In this document: positions 17,231 through 26,074 of the stretch, one piece after another
Layout: every line of letters starts with the position of its first letter
How positions within the stretch are numbered: position 1 is the first letter of the stretch
From: Clostridiales bacterium
GTDB lineage: Bacteria; Bacillota; Clostridia; Saccharofermentanales; DTU023
Length of the DNA stretch: 45,319 nucleotides
Direction: 5' to 3'
Assembly (NCBI GenBank): GCA_028724525.1
Contig: JAQYCV010000033.1
Coordinates: forward strand, 100,290 to 145,608
The notes under the pieces: model-generated
Databases searched by the model: none
Seen by the model: the letters and a program-made list of their open reading frames with translations, nothing else
Told to the model about the DNA's origin: nothing
Position numbers and translations under genes: made by a program

Positions 17231-18398
17231 AGTCCTCGTAAGCCTCTACTTGACCTTGTTCAAAGCTGGGCATCTGGGTAAAAACCGCGTAGGTCAAATC
17301 TAAAAGTGGTAGGAGAAAGAGGGCACCCGCCCCTTCTCCTAGGGCCAGATCTAAGTCTAAGGCAGGTTTAAGACCTAAACTTTGGGCGATAGCGGCCGAA
17401 CATTTTTCCCGGGGCTGATGGCTGGGCAGTAGGTAGTCTATGACCTCCGGGGCATAGCGCGAAGCCACCAGGGCGGCGGTGTAAGAAATAAGGCCATCCA
17501 GGATGACAGGGGTCTGGGCATGAGCCGCACCCAGATACAATCCCGCCAGGGCTGCAATGTCGAAGCCGCCGGCAGAAGCCAGATAACTAGTAATATCTTG
17601 GCCAGCTAATTGATCCGCATATCGGTCATAGGCCACTTGCAAGACCTGCTTTTTGTGGTCTAGGCCTTGGTCCGAAAGCCCTGCCCCGCGACCGCAGACC
17701 TTTTCAATATTCAAGTTGAGTAAGAGGGCAGACAGTAAGCTGGAGGTAGATGTATTTCCTATTCCCATCTCCCCGCCTATCAAGATTTGGTAGCCATAAG
17801 CCTTGGCAGCTTCTGCAAGCGCAATACCTGTCACCAGGGCTTGCAGGCACTCTGCCCGGGTCATGGCGGCTTCCTTTAGCAAGTTGCGGGTTCCTTGGGG
17901 CCGGACCACGGCCTCTATCACGCCGGCCTTGGGGCAAGCACTTACGCAATAGTCTGCTGCACCCAAATTTACAGGATAAAGGTCTAGGCCCAAGTCCTGG
18001 GCCATGATGGCTACAGTGGACTTTCCCTCGGCCATATTGACCAGGACTTGACTTGTCACCTCCTGGCCGCATTGGCTGACCCCCTCTGCGACCAGGCCAT
18101 TATCTGCCACCATGCAAAAGATCCCTACCGGGCGGAGGGCAGGAAGGTCTCGCCTTTGCAGGGCAGCCAGGGCAGCCAGATAGTCTTCCAGGACTCCGAG
18201 AGAGTGCAGGGGCTTACATAGCTGATTCCAGGCCTGACGCATGTTTGCCTGGTATGCCGGGTCTGCTCCTCTAATCTCTGCCAGGTAATGGCCTAGTTCT
18301 TCCTCCTGGGTAAGCTTTGCCCAAGACTGCTTGCTCACTTGATAACATTCGCTAAAGCTTTCCTGGCTACCAGGCCTGATCGACTCAAGCTGTCCCAT
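17202..18398 (-). CDS. cobT: Nicotinate-nucleotide--dimethylbenzimidazole phosphoribosyltransferase (CobT)
   Basis: A 398-residue CobT that makes alpha-ribazole phosphate, the lower-ligand nucleotide. Motifs seen are GGEMGIGNTSTSSLL, CGRGAGLSD, GGFDIAALAGLYLGAA and ALGEGAGALFLLPLL, in which Glu355 corresponds to the catalytic base. It overlaps cobU by 29 bp, suggesting translational coupling, and it follows the GDPD gene by 5 bp. No cobalamin riboswitch was found upstream. Confidence 0.95.
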   Translation of the reverse strand: MGQLESIRPGSQESFSECYQVSKQSWAKLTQEEELGHYLAEIRGADPAYQANMRQAWNQLCKPLHSLGVLEDYLAALAALQRRDLPALRPVGIFCMVADNGLVAEGVSQCGQEVTSQVLVNMAEGKSTVAIMAQDLGLDLYPVNLGAADYCVSACPKAGVIEAVVRPQGTRNLLKEAAMTRAECLQALVTGIALAEAAKAYGYQILIGGEMGIGNTSTSSLLSALLLNLNIEKVCGRGAGLSDQGLDHKKQVLQVAYDRYADQLAGQDITSYLASAGGFDIAALAGLYLGAAHAQTPVILDGLISYTAALVASRYAPEVIDYLLPSHQPREKCSAAIAQSLGLKPALDLDLALGEGAGALFLLPLLDLTYAVFTQMPSFEQGQVEAYEDYASQDSQQA

Positions 18399-18403
18399 AG
18401 TTA

Positions 18404-19126
18404 CTACTCCTGTCCTGCTTGAGTTGCCGCCAGAGCCCGGTCCGGAAAATTCGTGATAACCCCGTCAATCCCCAGGGCTAGGCAGCGAGCCAGGTCCTCT
18501 GGCTCGTTGACCGTCCAGGCATTAATCTTAATCCCATAGGCCTTGCAGGAGGCTACTTCTACCTCATCTAGGAGGCGGAAGTCCGGATGGTAATAGGCTA
18601 GGTCAAATTTATGGCAGAAATAACCGACATTCCCGACCGCTTGGTAGGTCACCAGGGCTCCACAGGGGATGTCTGGGGCTAATCGGCGAAGGTCATAGAG
18701 GGAGGAATGGTTAAAGGATGAGAAAAGAACCCGATCAGAAAGGCCAAAATCCCGTACCAGGGCTAGGGTCTTTTCCTCGATATCGGGGTAATAGTAACGG
18801 TCGGTTTTGATCTCAATATTAGTCACCAAGTCTGTATCTTTGACCCAGTCCAGATACTCCTCCAGGCTGGGAATTTTAGCCTCCAGCTTAAAGGCTGTGC
18901 CGGCATTGAGTTTTTGCAGCTGGCTCCAGCTAAGATCCTTCACCCAGCCCCGGCCATCCGTGGTTCGGTTGACTTTTTCGTCATGGATAATGACTAGCTT
19001 ATCATCCTTAGTCTGGTGGACATCCAGCTCTATGCCATAGCAACCGAGTTCTGCGGCTTTTTGAAAAGCCAGCATGGTGTTTTCGGGATATTGGCCAGAA
19101 AAGCCACGATGGGCGTATACCTTCAT
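18404..19126 (-). CDS. Glycerophosphodiester phosphodiesterase
   Basis: A 240-residue GDPD-family TIM barrel without a signal peptide, so cytoplasmic. The start MKVYAHRGFSGQYPENT supplies the catalytic His6, followed by IELDVHQTKDDKLVIIHD with its metal-binding Glu/Asp and second histidine, and INAWTVNEPEDLARCLALG and DGVITNFPD at the end. It hydrolyses glycerophosphodiesters from phospholipid turnover to glycerol-3-phosphate and an alcohol. AAGGAGACAAGC precedes the ATG. Confidence 0.95.
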   Translation of the reverse strand: MKVYAHRGFSGQYPENTMLAFQKAAELGCYGIELDVHQTKDDKLVIIHDEKVNRTTDGRGWVKDLSWSQLQKLNAGTAFKLEAKIPSLEEYLDWVKDTDLVTNIEIKTDRYYYPDIEEKTLALVRDFGLSDRVLFSSFNHSSLYDLRRLAPDIPCGALVTYQAVGNVGYFCHKFDLAYYHPDFRLLDEVEVASCKAYGIKINAWTVNEPEDLARCLALGIDGVITNFPDRALAATQAGQE

Positions 19127-19164
19127 GCTTGTCTCCTTATTTTATCTAGAGGACGTGATGCTTA

Positions 19165-19980
19165 CTAAGTCAGGGCCAGGAAGAGCAAGATCACCAGGCC
19201 CAGGGCAATGCGGTAGTAGGCAAAGCCACGGAAAGAGTGGCTGCGGACGTAGGCTAAGAAATACTTAATCGTGAGCAGCGAGGTCGCGAAGGCCACTAGG
19301 CAGGCCAGAGCCAAGGCTAAAAGTTCCATACTGCTGGCAGATACAGGCAGGCGGAGGAGCTTGAGCAGAGATGCTCCAGCCATAACAGGAATGGCCAAAT
19401 AGAAGGAAAACTCCGAAGCCGCCGGCCGGCTGAGGCCCAGGATCAGACCGCCAATAATACAGGCACCCGACCGGGAGACACCCGGGAAGACTCCAGCCAA
19501 CATTTGGAAGCAGCCAATCAGGAGGGCTATTTGCCAGGTAATTTGCCTATGATGCACTATACGGGGTGTCTGGCCAGTCTGGCGGCTTTCCACCAGCAAG
19601 AAGACCAGGGCTACAAGGATCAGGGCCAGGGCCACAGACAAGGGATTATAGAAGTATTTTTCAAAAAATTCGTCCAGGCATAGGCCCACAATCCCCGCCG
19701 GCACACAGGCTAAGAGGATTTTCCCCCAAAGCGAGAGAATATCTAAATCCCAGGTCTGGCGTTTAATAGGCCAAAGCTGGGGCCAGAAGTAAATCACCAC
19801 GGCCAGGATAGCCGCGAGTTGAATGACAATACGAAAAAGAGCCAAAAACTCAGGAGAGAGCTGAAGGGGCAGGAACTTTTCCAGCAGGATCAGATGGCCG
19901 GTTGAAGAAACGGGTAGCCATTCCGTGATGCCCTCCACGAGGCCATAAAGAATAAGTTTAAGAATTTCCCAGAGATCCAT
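19165..19980 (-). CDS. uppP: Undecaprenyl-diphosphatase
   Basis: With the ATG at 19980 the protein is 271 residues, the normal UppP/BacA length, with about eight membrane segments. The two active-site motifs are present: EGITEWLPVSSTGHL (16-30) and PGVSRSGACIIGG. It regenerates undecaprenyl phosphate for peptidoglycan synthesis and gives low-level bacitracin resistance. An in-frame start 24 codons upstream is possible, but family length and the hydrophobic start favour 19980. It leads into the GDPD gene and cobalamin cluster on the same strand. Confidence 0.95.
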   Translation of the reverse strand: MDLWEILKLILYGLVEGITEWLPVSSTGHLILLEKFLPLQLSPEFLALFRIVIQLAAILAVVIYFWPQLWPIKRQTWDLDILSLWGKILLACVPAGIVGLCLDEFFEKYFYNPLSVALALILVALVFLLVESRQTGQTPRIVHHRQITWQIALLIGCFQMLAGVFPGVSRSGACIIGGLILGLSRPAASEFSFYLAIPVMAGASLLKLLRLPVSASSMELLALALACLVAFATSLLTIKYFLAYVRSHSFRGFAYYRIALGLVILLFLALT

Positions 19981-20138
19981 GGGGCCAATCACCTCTGCTC
20001 CTTGCGGTTTTTGCGAATTGTAAATGGTATTGGAGGCGCCTGTCTGCTTCATACCGCACTCATTATAGCGAAAATCCCCAGGCAAGAGTTCACACATATT
20101 CGGCTTGCCGTATTACTCTGCGAACGGGCAAGTGCCTT

Positions 20139-20147
20139 TGCTATAAT
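20139..20147 (+). promoter_or_regulatory. Extended -10 promoter, probably giving a leaderless transcript
   Basis: TGCTATAAT, a perfect -10 with the TGn extension and no clear -35. Its end lies 7 nt before the ATG at 20155, so the expected start of transcription falls at the start codon; there is no Shine-Dalgarno in between. Confidence 0.6.
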
Positions 20148-20154
20148 AGCCATT

Positions 20155-20730
20155 ATGGTTAGGAATAGAAGGATAGGCTCCCCTCCCCGGTCTAGGCAAA
20201 AATCCTCCCAGACTCGGGCTCAGCGGAAAGCAGATCAACTGAACGTCTGGCGTTTGCTGGCCAAGCTCTGCTTAGGCCTCTATATTCTTGCGCTCTTTTT
20301 TACCTTTAGTTTTAAGTGGATACCCTTCCTTCATCCCCTAGCAAACCTCCAGCTCAAGCCCCTCCCCTTGCAGGACACTCCGCCCCTTAACCTGGTGCCC
20401 GGCCGGTCCATCGCCCAATACTGGCTCAGCCTCAGAAGCGATCCCCTCCACCACACCAGCCTCTTGAATCTCCTAGGTAATATTGTAGCTTTTGTTCCCC
20501 TGGGCCTTGTCATGCCCCTCTCCCTGGCTGGTAACTTGGCTTACCTACGCAGTTTTCTAACTGGCCTTTTATTGACCCTAAGCATAGAATTGACCCAATT
20601 ACTTTTAGCAGTCGGGGTTTGGGATATAGACGATATTCTCTTAAACTTGACAGGCGTGGTTCTAGGGCTAGTATTGTCTATTCCAGTAAAATTTTTCCTG
20701 GTCAAGAAACTGTATAGAAACAAGCCGTAA
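20155..20730 (+). CDS. VanZ-like membrane protein
   Basis: Starting at 20155 the product has 191 residues: a basic N terminus (about 30 residues), then four or five membrane segments. The VanZ-family pattern is visible as LLNLLGNIVAFVPLGLVMPL, a following LTLSIELTQLLL and the loop VWDIDDILLNLTGVVLG. VanZ itself gives low-level teicoplanin resistance by an unknown mechanism; most homologues have no known role. The frame opens earlier (20002) but that region is the divergent uppP promoter area. The MATE gene follows after 19 bp. Confidence 0.85.
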   Translation: MVRNRRIGSPPRSRQKSSQTRAQRKADQLNVWRLLAKLCLGLYILALFFTFSFKWIPFLHPLANLQLKPLPLQDTPPLNLVPGRSIAQYWLSLRSDPLHHTSLLNLLGNIVAFVPLGLVMPLSLAGNLAYLRSFLTGLLLTLSIELTQLLLAVGVWDIDDILLNLTGVVLGLVLSIPVKFFLVKKLYRNKP

Positions 20731-20749
20731 GAGGAGCAAGTTAGGGTAA

Positions 20750-22132
20750 ATGGAAGCAAGCGTATTAGGGACAGAAGAAAAGAGAATCTTGAGGCGGCAC
20801 TTTTGGGACCTGGCCTATCCCAGCATCATTGCTTTTACCCTACAGGGCTTCTACGACATCATTGACATGATGTGGGTGGGGAAAATTTCCAAGGAAGCCA
20901 TCGCTGGCGTCACCCTCTTCTCCGTCATTTACGCCCTCTTTGGAGTCTTAAATGAGGTGGCTGGTGCCTCTTCTGTGTCTATGATCTCCCAATCTTACGG
21001 CCGGGGTACCCCGGAGAGGACCCAGACCATTTCCGAGCAGACCATCTCCTTTAAAGTGGTTCTAGCGGCCCTCACCGCAACTTTAATTTATCTGAGCCTG
21101 GACCCCATTCTCAACTGGTTTTCTTCCGACCCCCTGGTCATCCAAGCCGCTAAAGATTACGGGATCATCCGGACTTTTGCCCTGCCCGTCGCTTTTTCCT
21201 CCTATTCAGTTAACACTATCTTCCGTTGCACGGGCGACTCTAAAACCCCCATGAAGGTCATGCTGATTGCCACGGTCATCAATATGGTCTTAGATCCCAT
21301 CCTCATGTTTGACCGCCTCCCTCTGGGCCCCTATGAACTGAAGGGCTTTGGCCTGGGCGTCTACGGGGCCGGCTTAGCGACGGTTATTTCCATCTGCATC
21401 TCCTTCGGCCTGGGCTTCTTCATTCTAGTTACCGGCCGCCGAGATGTGACCATCAGCATGCGGGGGCTCTTAAGGCTCGACAAAGAAATTGACCTCCAGC
21501 TCCTTTCCATTGGCCTGCCGGCCGGCGGTCAGCTCCTCATCCGCCAAGCCTTCAACACCCTCCTGATGGGCTTTATCACCTCTTACGGGACTCTGGCTGT
21601 TACCATCTTTGGTCTTGGGGCCAAGCTTGTCCAGTTTGCCTTTTCCTCCATGGCTGGCTTCTCCTTTGCTGGCTCCACCATGGTGGGCCACGCCTTGGGC
21701 CGAGAACATGTGGAAGAAGCCTCCTATTTGGCCCGAGTCGCCACGACCATCATTGTGAGCATCATCGGAACCATCGCCGGGCTCGCTATGATCTTCCCCG
21801 CGACTTTCTTGGGCTTCTTTAATACCGATCCCGAAGTCTTAAAGGCCGGAAGTCCTATGTTGCGCTGGCTGGCGGCCTCCATGATCATCGCTGCCTTTGG
21901 ATCTGGCATGCGGATTGTCTTCTCCGGATCCGGCTTCAACCGGCCCGTGCTAATCTCCACGATTATCTCTCGCTGGCTAGTCCAGCTCCCCCTCATGTAT
22001 TTTTTGGTCAAGATCCTGCAAGTTCCTCTCAATACCCTCTGGATCTCCTTCATCATCGCAGAACTAGCCGACTTGGCCGTCGTCGTCTACTACTTCCGCC
22101 GGGGCGACTGGAAACTGAAACGCGTAGGCTAG
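20750..22132 (+). CDS. MATE family efflux transporter
   Basis: A 460-residue protein with the twelve-helix, two-bundle MATE layout. The opening FWDLAYPSIIAFTLQGFYDI, then DMMWVGKISKEAIAGV and the second-bundle counterpart SIGLPAGGQLLIRQAFNTLL fit the family. MATE pumps export drugs or metabolites using Na+ or H+; the substrate cannot be told. AGGAG lies about 15 nt before the ATG with a closer AGGG. It is likely cotranscribed with the VanZ-like gene. Confidence 0.93.
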   Translation: MEASVLGTEEKRILRRHFWDLAYPSIIAFTLQGFYDIIDMMWVGKISKEAIAGVTLFSVIYALFGVLNEVAGASSVSMISQSYGRGTPERTQTISEQTISFKVVLAALTATLIYLSLDPILNWFSSDPLVIQAAKDYGIIRTFALPVAFSSYSVNTIFRCTGDSKTPMKVMLIATVINMVLDPILMFDRLPLGPYELKGFGLGVYGAGLATVISICISFGLGFFILVTGRRDVTISMRGLLRLDKEIDLQLLSIGLPAGGQLLIRQAFNTLLMGFITSYGTLAVTIFGLGAKLVQFAFSSMAGFSFAGSTMVGHALGREHVEEASYLARVATTIIVSIIGTIAGLAMIFPATFLGFFNTDPEVLKAGSPMLRWLAASMIIAAFGSGMRIVFSGSGFNRPVLISTIISRWLVQLPLMYFLVKILQVPLNTLWISFIIAELADLAVVVYYFRRGDWKLKRVG

Positions 22133-22199
22133 GGGGAGAACAGCTAGGGTTGGCAGGCTAAGCGACTAGGTTAAGGGATGGCAAAGGGCTAAGTGTGAT

Positions 22200-22308
22200 A
22201 GCTAGAGCTGAAGCGCCATAGCCTAGGACGCAATATCTCACCACCTGTGAAAATTGCTTTTCTACCTTTTTCACAAGCCCAGCCCACAGGTCAAAGCCTG
22301 TGGAAATC
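22200..22308. repeat. Island-flanking direct repeat, left copy
   Basis: About 109 bp starting AGCTAGAGCTGA and ending AAAGCCTGTGGAAATC are nearly repeated at 26075-26181 in the same orientation (identical over most of the last 65 bp). The pair brackets the decayed accessory island. Confidence 0.75.
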
Positions 22309-22612
22309 TATTATTTGAAATTTCACAGGGGAAATCTCCTGCAACCTTTTGAAGAATTTATTGTGGAATCAGTTTTTTCCCTCTTTCACAGCCCACGCTG
22401 GCTGGTTAAAACCTGTGAAAATCTATCATCCGAGATTGCGCAGGTAAAATCGTCTGCTGTTTTGGTGAGAATTTATTGTGGAATTAGAAATTTTTACCTT
22501 TCACAGGGTTTGAAGGACAATTCAAGGCCTAAAAAAGCTGGTGAAAATTGATTTCTTGGGATTTCCCCAGAAATACAAGACCATCCTTGCAGGGAAAAGC
22601 CTGTGGATTAGA
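22258..22612. repeat. R3: tandem 115-bp degenerate repeats
   Basis: Unit 1 (22258-22372) and unit 2 (22373-22487) are both 115 bp, share roughly three quarters of their bases by eye, and end in TTTATTGTGGAATYAG. A third, more diverged unit runs to about 22612. Each contains CTTTCACA or a close variant and a CCTGTGRAAATC core. The stretch 22133-23004 has no credible gene apart from these repeats. Confidence 0.7.
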
Positions 22613-22700
22613 TGATTATATGATTTCACAATAGAATCTAGCTTTTTTCGGACATCTAAAAGCCTGTGGAAATCGCCAATTCACATTTTCACCGAAAAAA

Positions 22701-22738
22701 GGTTGGCAGAGTGCTAATATGGCAGACTTGACTTTGGT
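22701..22738. repeat. R2 hairpin repeat, copy b (degenerate)
   Basis: GGTTGGCAGAGTGCTAATAT followed by GGCAGACTTGACTTTGG matches the R2 unit, but the right arm has mutated so the stem is weak. It directly precedes R1 copy b. Confidence 0.6.
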
Positions 22739-22759
22739 TTTTTAGATTCTCCGGCAAAA

Positions 22760-22875
22760 CTGCAGCTAATGGATGGGCCGCCGGACAAGTTTGCGACTAG
22801 TGGATGGTCATGAGGACAAATCTTCAAGTAATGGGTGCTTTGGCCGCTGAAACTCATCCACTACTTGCAAACTTG
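22760..22875. repeat. R1 element, copy b (three direct motifs plus one inverted)
   Basis: Motif copies lie at 22760-22777, 22790-22807 and 22821-22838 (direct) and 22852-22875 (inverted), at steps of 30, 31 and 31 bp, the same as in copy a at 5013. The second and the inverted motif form a nearly perfect inverted repeat of about 23 bp (CAAGTTTGC...TAGTGGATG). Confidence 0.75.
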
Positions 22876-23004
22876 CCTGAAAAGCAAGGAAACTGAGATC
22901 AAGGGCAAGATAAAGAAAGAGATAAAGGGCGAGCAATACCAATCAAGTGGTTACCGATATGAAGTGCTTAAGTTGGGAATAAGGCAGGTTTCGCCATAAG
23001 ATAA

Positions 23005-23920
23005 TTAATTCATCACTGACTGCCTATTGCTAGAGTTTTTATTATAATTTATATTCGTATGCAATCCATGCTGGACAAAGAAAATGATTTTATCTCTTTG
23101 ACCGATATACACAATCTCCTGGTTTACAGCAGTCGGATCGTAGACTTCCAGAGATTGATCATTAAGCCTAACATCTCCGCCTAAAGGCTTATACACTCCC
23201 TGCAAAAGCTTAAACATCGTGCTTTTTCCTGCGCCGTTTGGGGCAATCACTTTAATGCAGTCACCCCTCTCAAATTGGAAGCTAATGTTGTCCAGCAAAT
23301 ACTCCGCCCGATCGCCATAGCCAAAGCACACATTGATGAACTCTACACTTTCGATCCTTGACAAGCTTTTCCGCCCTGTTTTCTGGGGGAGTTGCCGCAG
23401 CTGATCGATCTGGCGGAAGGCACCATATGAAGATAAAATTTAAAAATAGAGCTGGTCCATTTTGCTGATGTTCCCGATGACGATATTCGAAATCGACATG
23501 ACAAAAACTAAATCGACAAGTGTATTTTGGGGATTAATCGTGATAAAGGCAAACAGAGCAAGGCTAAAAATAGAATTGATATGCCTTAATAAATTCGAGT
23601 AAAAGACTTGTTTATTATCTAGCGCTTTAGCCGTCTGTATAAAATCTTGAATGGCCTCTGTTGTTTTCGCCTGATAATAACAAGGCTACGACTATATTAT
23701 GCAAGGCGGTAACCAGTATAGCCGTAATGACAATCGCCAAGGAACTGATAAGAGCCGCCGAATGATGTCCAATCACCCGAAAGGCATCTAAAAAATGTTT
23801 GATCGCAAGCGGGATAATTGCCTGTACCAGCGTATTAATGAATGCCAGCACAAACACTTTCCCAAATAGCTTGGGATACGAGCAAATGGCTTCTTTCAAA
23901 TACTTTAGTATCAGCTTCAT
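23005..23920 (-). pseudogene. Broken ABC exporter (membrane + ATP-binding domains)
   Basis: Three pieces in order make up one decayed ABC half-transporter. The N-terminal membrane part (23627-23920, start MKLILKYLKEAICSYPKL) loses frame near 23650. A second-frame segment follows (IQTAKALDNKQVFYSNLLRH to NISKMDQLYF) with an in-frame TAA near 23445. After that comes a typical linker (LRQLPQKTGRKSLSRIESVE) and the nucleotide-binding domain with Walker A APNGAGKST, which stops after the Q-loop region (YIGQRDK) at 23005; the signature motif and Walker B are gone. An internal deletion also shortens the membrane domain to about half. Not functional as read. Confidence 0.85.
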
Positions 23921-24077
23921 CTGTTTTTACCTTACCTAGCGACTAGGTTTGACGCTTCATATACCCCGCACTCTGTCAAGTGGGCAGAGCTGACCACCCA
24001 AAAGTCCTCCTTTGGGCTCTCGGGGACTAGCCATTTATCCTAAGCTTCCACTCCCTATTTCACCTGGAAACTTTGCT

Positions 24078-24521
24078 TTATTTACCAGAAGATAGTCTAT
24101 AGATTTTTATCCCGGTTGCAAACAAACCAGCCACAAGCAAGGAAAGGAATAAGTAGCAAAAAAATTGCAGGGTTTTTTCTGCAGAGGAGGCGATAAATAG
24201 ATAACTAGCAATGCCCATGGCAAGTGTCGAAAACACAAGCAAAAGAAACAAGCTAATCCAAGCTCTTTTCTTTGTTCTTGCCAGTTTAGCAATTAACAAT
24301 TGACCTATTAAAATTAAGAGGACTACGCCATAAAAAACGAATAAAAAAAACATCTTATTCTGATACCCTGCCCAGTTTTGATGACTTTCTTTAATTTCGT
24401 AATTAAATTGATAAAGACGGATATCGTGAACAAATAGCATAGATATTAAGGCTGCTCCCATAGCCAGCGCATATTTTTGCCAGGGATAGCGGAAAAAAGA
24501 AAACTTATCTGGGTTATCCAT
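24078..24521 (-). CDS. Small membrane protein of unknown function
   Basis: A 147-residue protein with four predicted membrane spans (about residues 16-31, 52-73, 87-108 and 117-139) and charged ends. I do not recognise a family. It lies between the broken exporter and a disrupted gene in a more AT-rich stretch. The Shine-Dalgarno is weak. By position it could be an accessory or immunity-type protein of a lost export cassette, but nothing in the sequence proves this. It may also be a remnant that happens to remain open. Confidence 0.5.
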   Translation of the reverse strand: MDNPDKFSFFRYPWQKYALAMGAALISMLFVHDIRLYQFNYEIKESHQNWAGYQNKMFFLFVFYGVVLLILIGQLLIAKLARTKKRAWISLFLLLVFSTLAMGIASYLFIASSAEKTLQFFCYLFLSLLVAGLFATGIKIYRLSSGK

Positions 24522-24558
24522 ACTGTTACACCATATTTATAATCTGCATAGGTTTGCA

Positions 24559-25023
24559 CTAATTCCAATTTAGGAAGGTAGCCCCGCCGTTAGGGAAGAA
24601 CATACTTTTTACTTTATACCCAGTATTATAGTCTTTAATTGGTAGTAGTCCCTCATTCATAGTGGTAGTAGTGCCTTTATGTACATAAGAGTAATACCCA
24701 GCCGTAGTATTTTATATTGAGTTATCGTAGTAGCGATTAAGCCTTATGGCATATGTAGTTTTATAGGCAATAACTGGATCTTCACTAACGACAACAGCTA
24801 TTCCACCCGAAATTACGGCTGAGCCAACAGCAACCAATACTTGTGATAGAACAGAGGCCCCCATAGCAAAAGGTATTGTCAGTACGCTCACTATTGAACT
24901 TATAAGTACTCCTTTTGCATAATTCCCAGCTACCGGATTATATATTGTTTGTTGGTTAGTCGCTGTTGTTGCGAAAAAGAAACCAATGTCAAATTCAGAT
25001 CCATCGTTTTTCATACAGTGCAC
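24559..25023 (-). pseudogene. Disrupted gene for a small hydrophobic protein, in-frame TAA
   Basis: The frame from a GTG at 25023 codes for 103 residues with a hydrophobic centre (GVLISSIVSVLTIPFAMG, then a Val/Ala/Gly-rich stretch), hits TAA at 24712-24714, and continues in the same frame for 49 protein-like codons (NTTAGYYSYVHKGTTTT to MFFPNGGATFLNWN) up to TAG at 24559. A strong Shine-Dalgarno (AAAGGAGG) lies near 25060, but its ATG is in another frame and ends after ten codons, so a frameshift near the start is also likely. I read this as a decayed gene of a secreted or membrane peptide; the family is not recognised. Confidence 0.55.
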
Positions 25024-25198
25024 ATTTGTTGGATCTTCTTCATAGGTAGCATCCTCCTTTGAAATAAATTATATTAATTTTGTTCATAGTATATAACTTT
25101 GTTTAAGTGAGCATCAAATGAAAGATGTGCACAGCGCCAGCGCGAACTTCCCTACGCTCTCGAACCAAAGCTTTCCGGCTGTGATACTCAAAATAGAA

Positions 25199-25914
25199 CT
25201 ATGTCAATAAATTCTCGTTGTAAACCATTAAACCAATGGCCCACATATCGCGAACCATCTCACTTGCGACAGCAACTTTTGCGGCATTTATTTTCTTGCC
25301 CTTGGAAATTAAATGCCGGAATCGCTTATAGTGCCGTATATTACACTTGCGCGTTTCAGCCTCCACTTCTGGTGAAACTTCATGACCTGCACGCATTGTT
25401 TTAGGATTCCGGTTTTATTGAGTTTATTCCTTTTAATCGCGTCAATGCATCAATGTATGGCTTAAAGCGTGGCTGTGAGCAAACATTTAGGCACTCTTTT
25501 TCAATTCCCTTACACTGGCGCAATCCTTCAAGAACAGTTGCCAGGTTGAATTGTAGTGTTAACCGGTCTGCCGCCTGAGGTAATTCAACAGATTTTACCT
25601 ATGAAATATAGGATTCACTCCATGTTCCCTTAAGATTTCCAGACTTCGTTCTTTGATTCCAAACATAGCCGTGACGAAGAAGCATAGAAGAGCATTGTAG
25701 CTTGCTGCGCTGCACCGCATTCACTGCATCGTAATAGGATATCACTAAATCTCTGGCTGCCTCTGATTCCTCACTTGGAACCCAGATCGATCGGCACTTT
25801 GATTTTGGATTCAAGACAGCTCATGAGGTCTTTTGCAGATAATGTAATGGATCGTGCATGCTGGTCCAAAGCAGTAATAGATGCAAATTCCGTCCGTATC
25901 ATGTATTCTTTCAT
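25199..25914 (-). pseudogene. Decayed IS110/IS116-family transposase
   Basis: Fragments follow the order of an IS110 transposase: an N-terminal piece from ATG 25914 (ALDQHARSITLSAKDL, with the first catalytic Asp position), a central piece in another frame (IWVPSEESEAARDLVISYYD, MLLRHGYVW, 25599-25814), an in-frame TAG after WSESYIS, continuation to LTRLKGINSIKPES and another stop, then a C-terminal piece (HYKRFRHLISKGKKINAAKV, 25199-25396). The catalytic serine region is deleted, and the total of 716 bp compares with roughly 1.2 kb in intact members. No ends or bridge-RNA region could be defined. Confidence 0.75.
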
Positions 25915-26074
25915 TGAAGCCCCTCCCTGTTTGCGGCAATTACATCCGCGTGGTTTTTTGTTCTTACACCAAGCGTATTGTTTCTGGCCCGCGTGTCAAC
26001 AGATAGGGCTTTTTTTGCTCAGGTGCGGGGTATATCGTCTACGCTAAATGCGAAGGCGAGAAACCCAGTGCCTA

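Noticed and set aside
19981-20154. Cobalamin riboswitch upstream of the uppP-cob cluster
   Set aside because: The gap is short, contains the divergent vanZ promoter, and shows no B12-box-like sequence. None was seen upstream of cobT either.
22300-22551. 83-residue plus-strand open frame in the R3 repeats
   Set aside because: It runs across tandem noncoding repeat units that are not kept in frame with each other, has no Shine-Dalgarno and no recognisable protein features.
23921-24077. ACCTAG-cga-CTAGGT hairpin as an attachment site
   Set aside because: Short palindrome without a matching second copy in the window and no integrase gene nearby.
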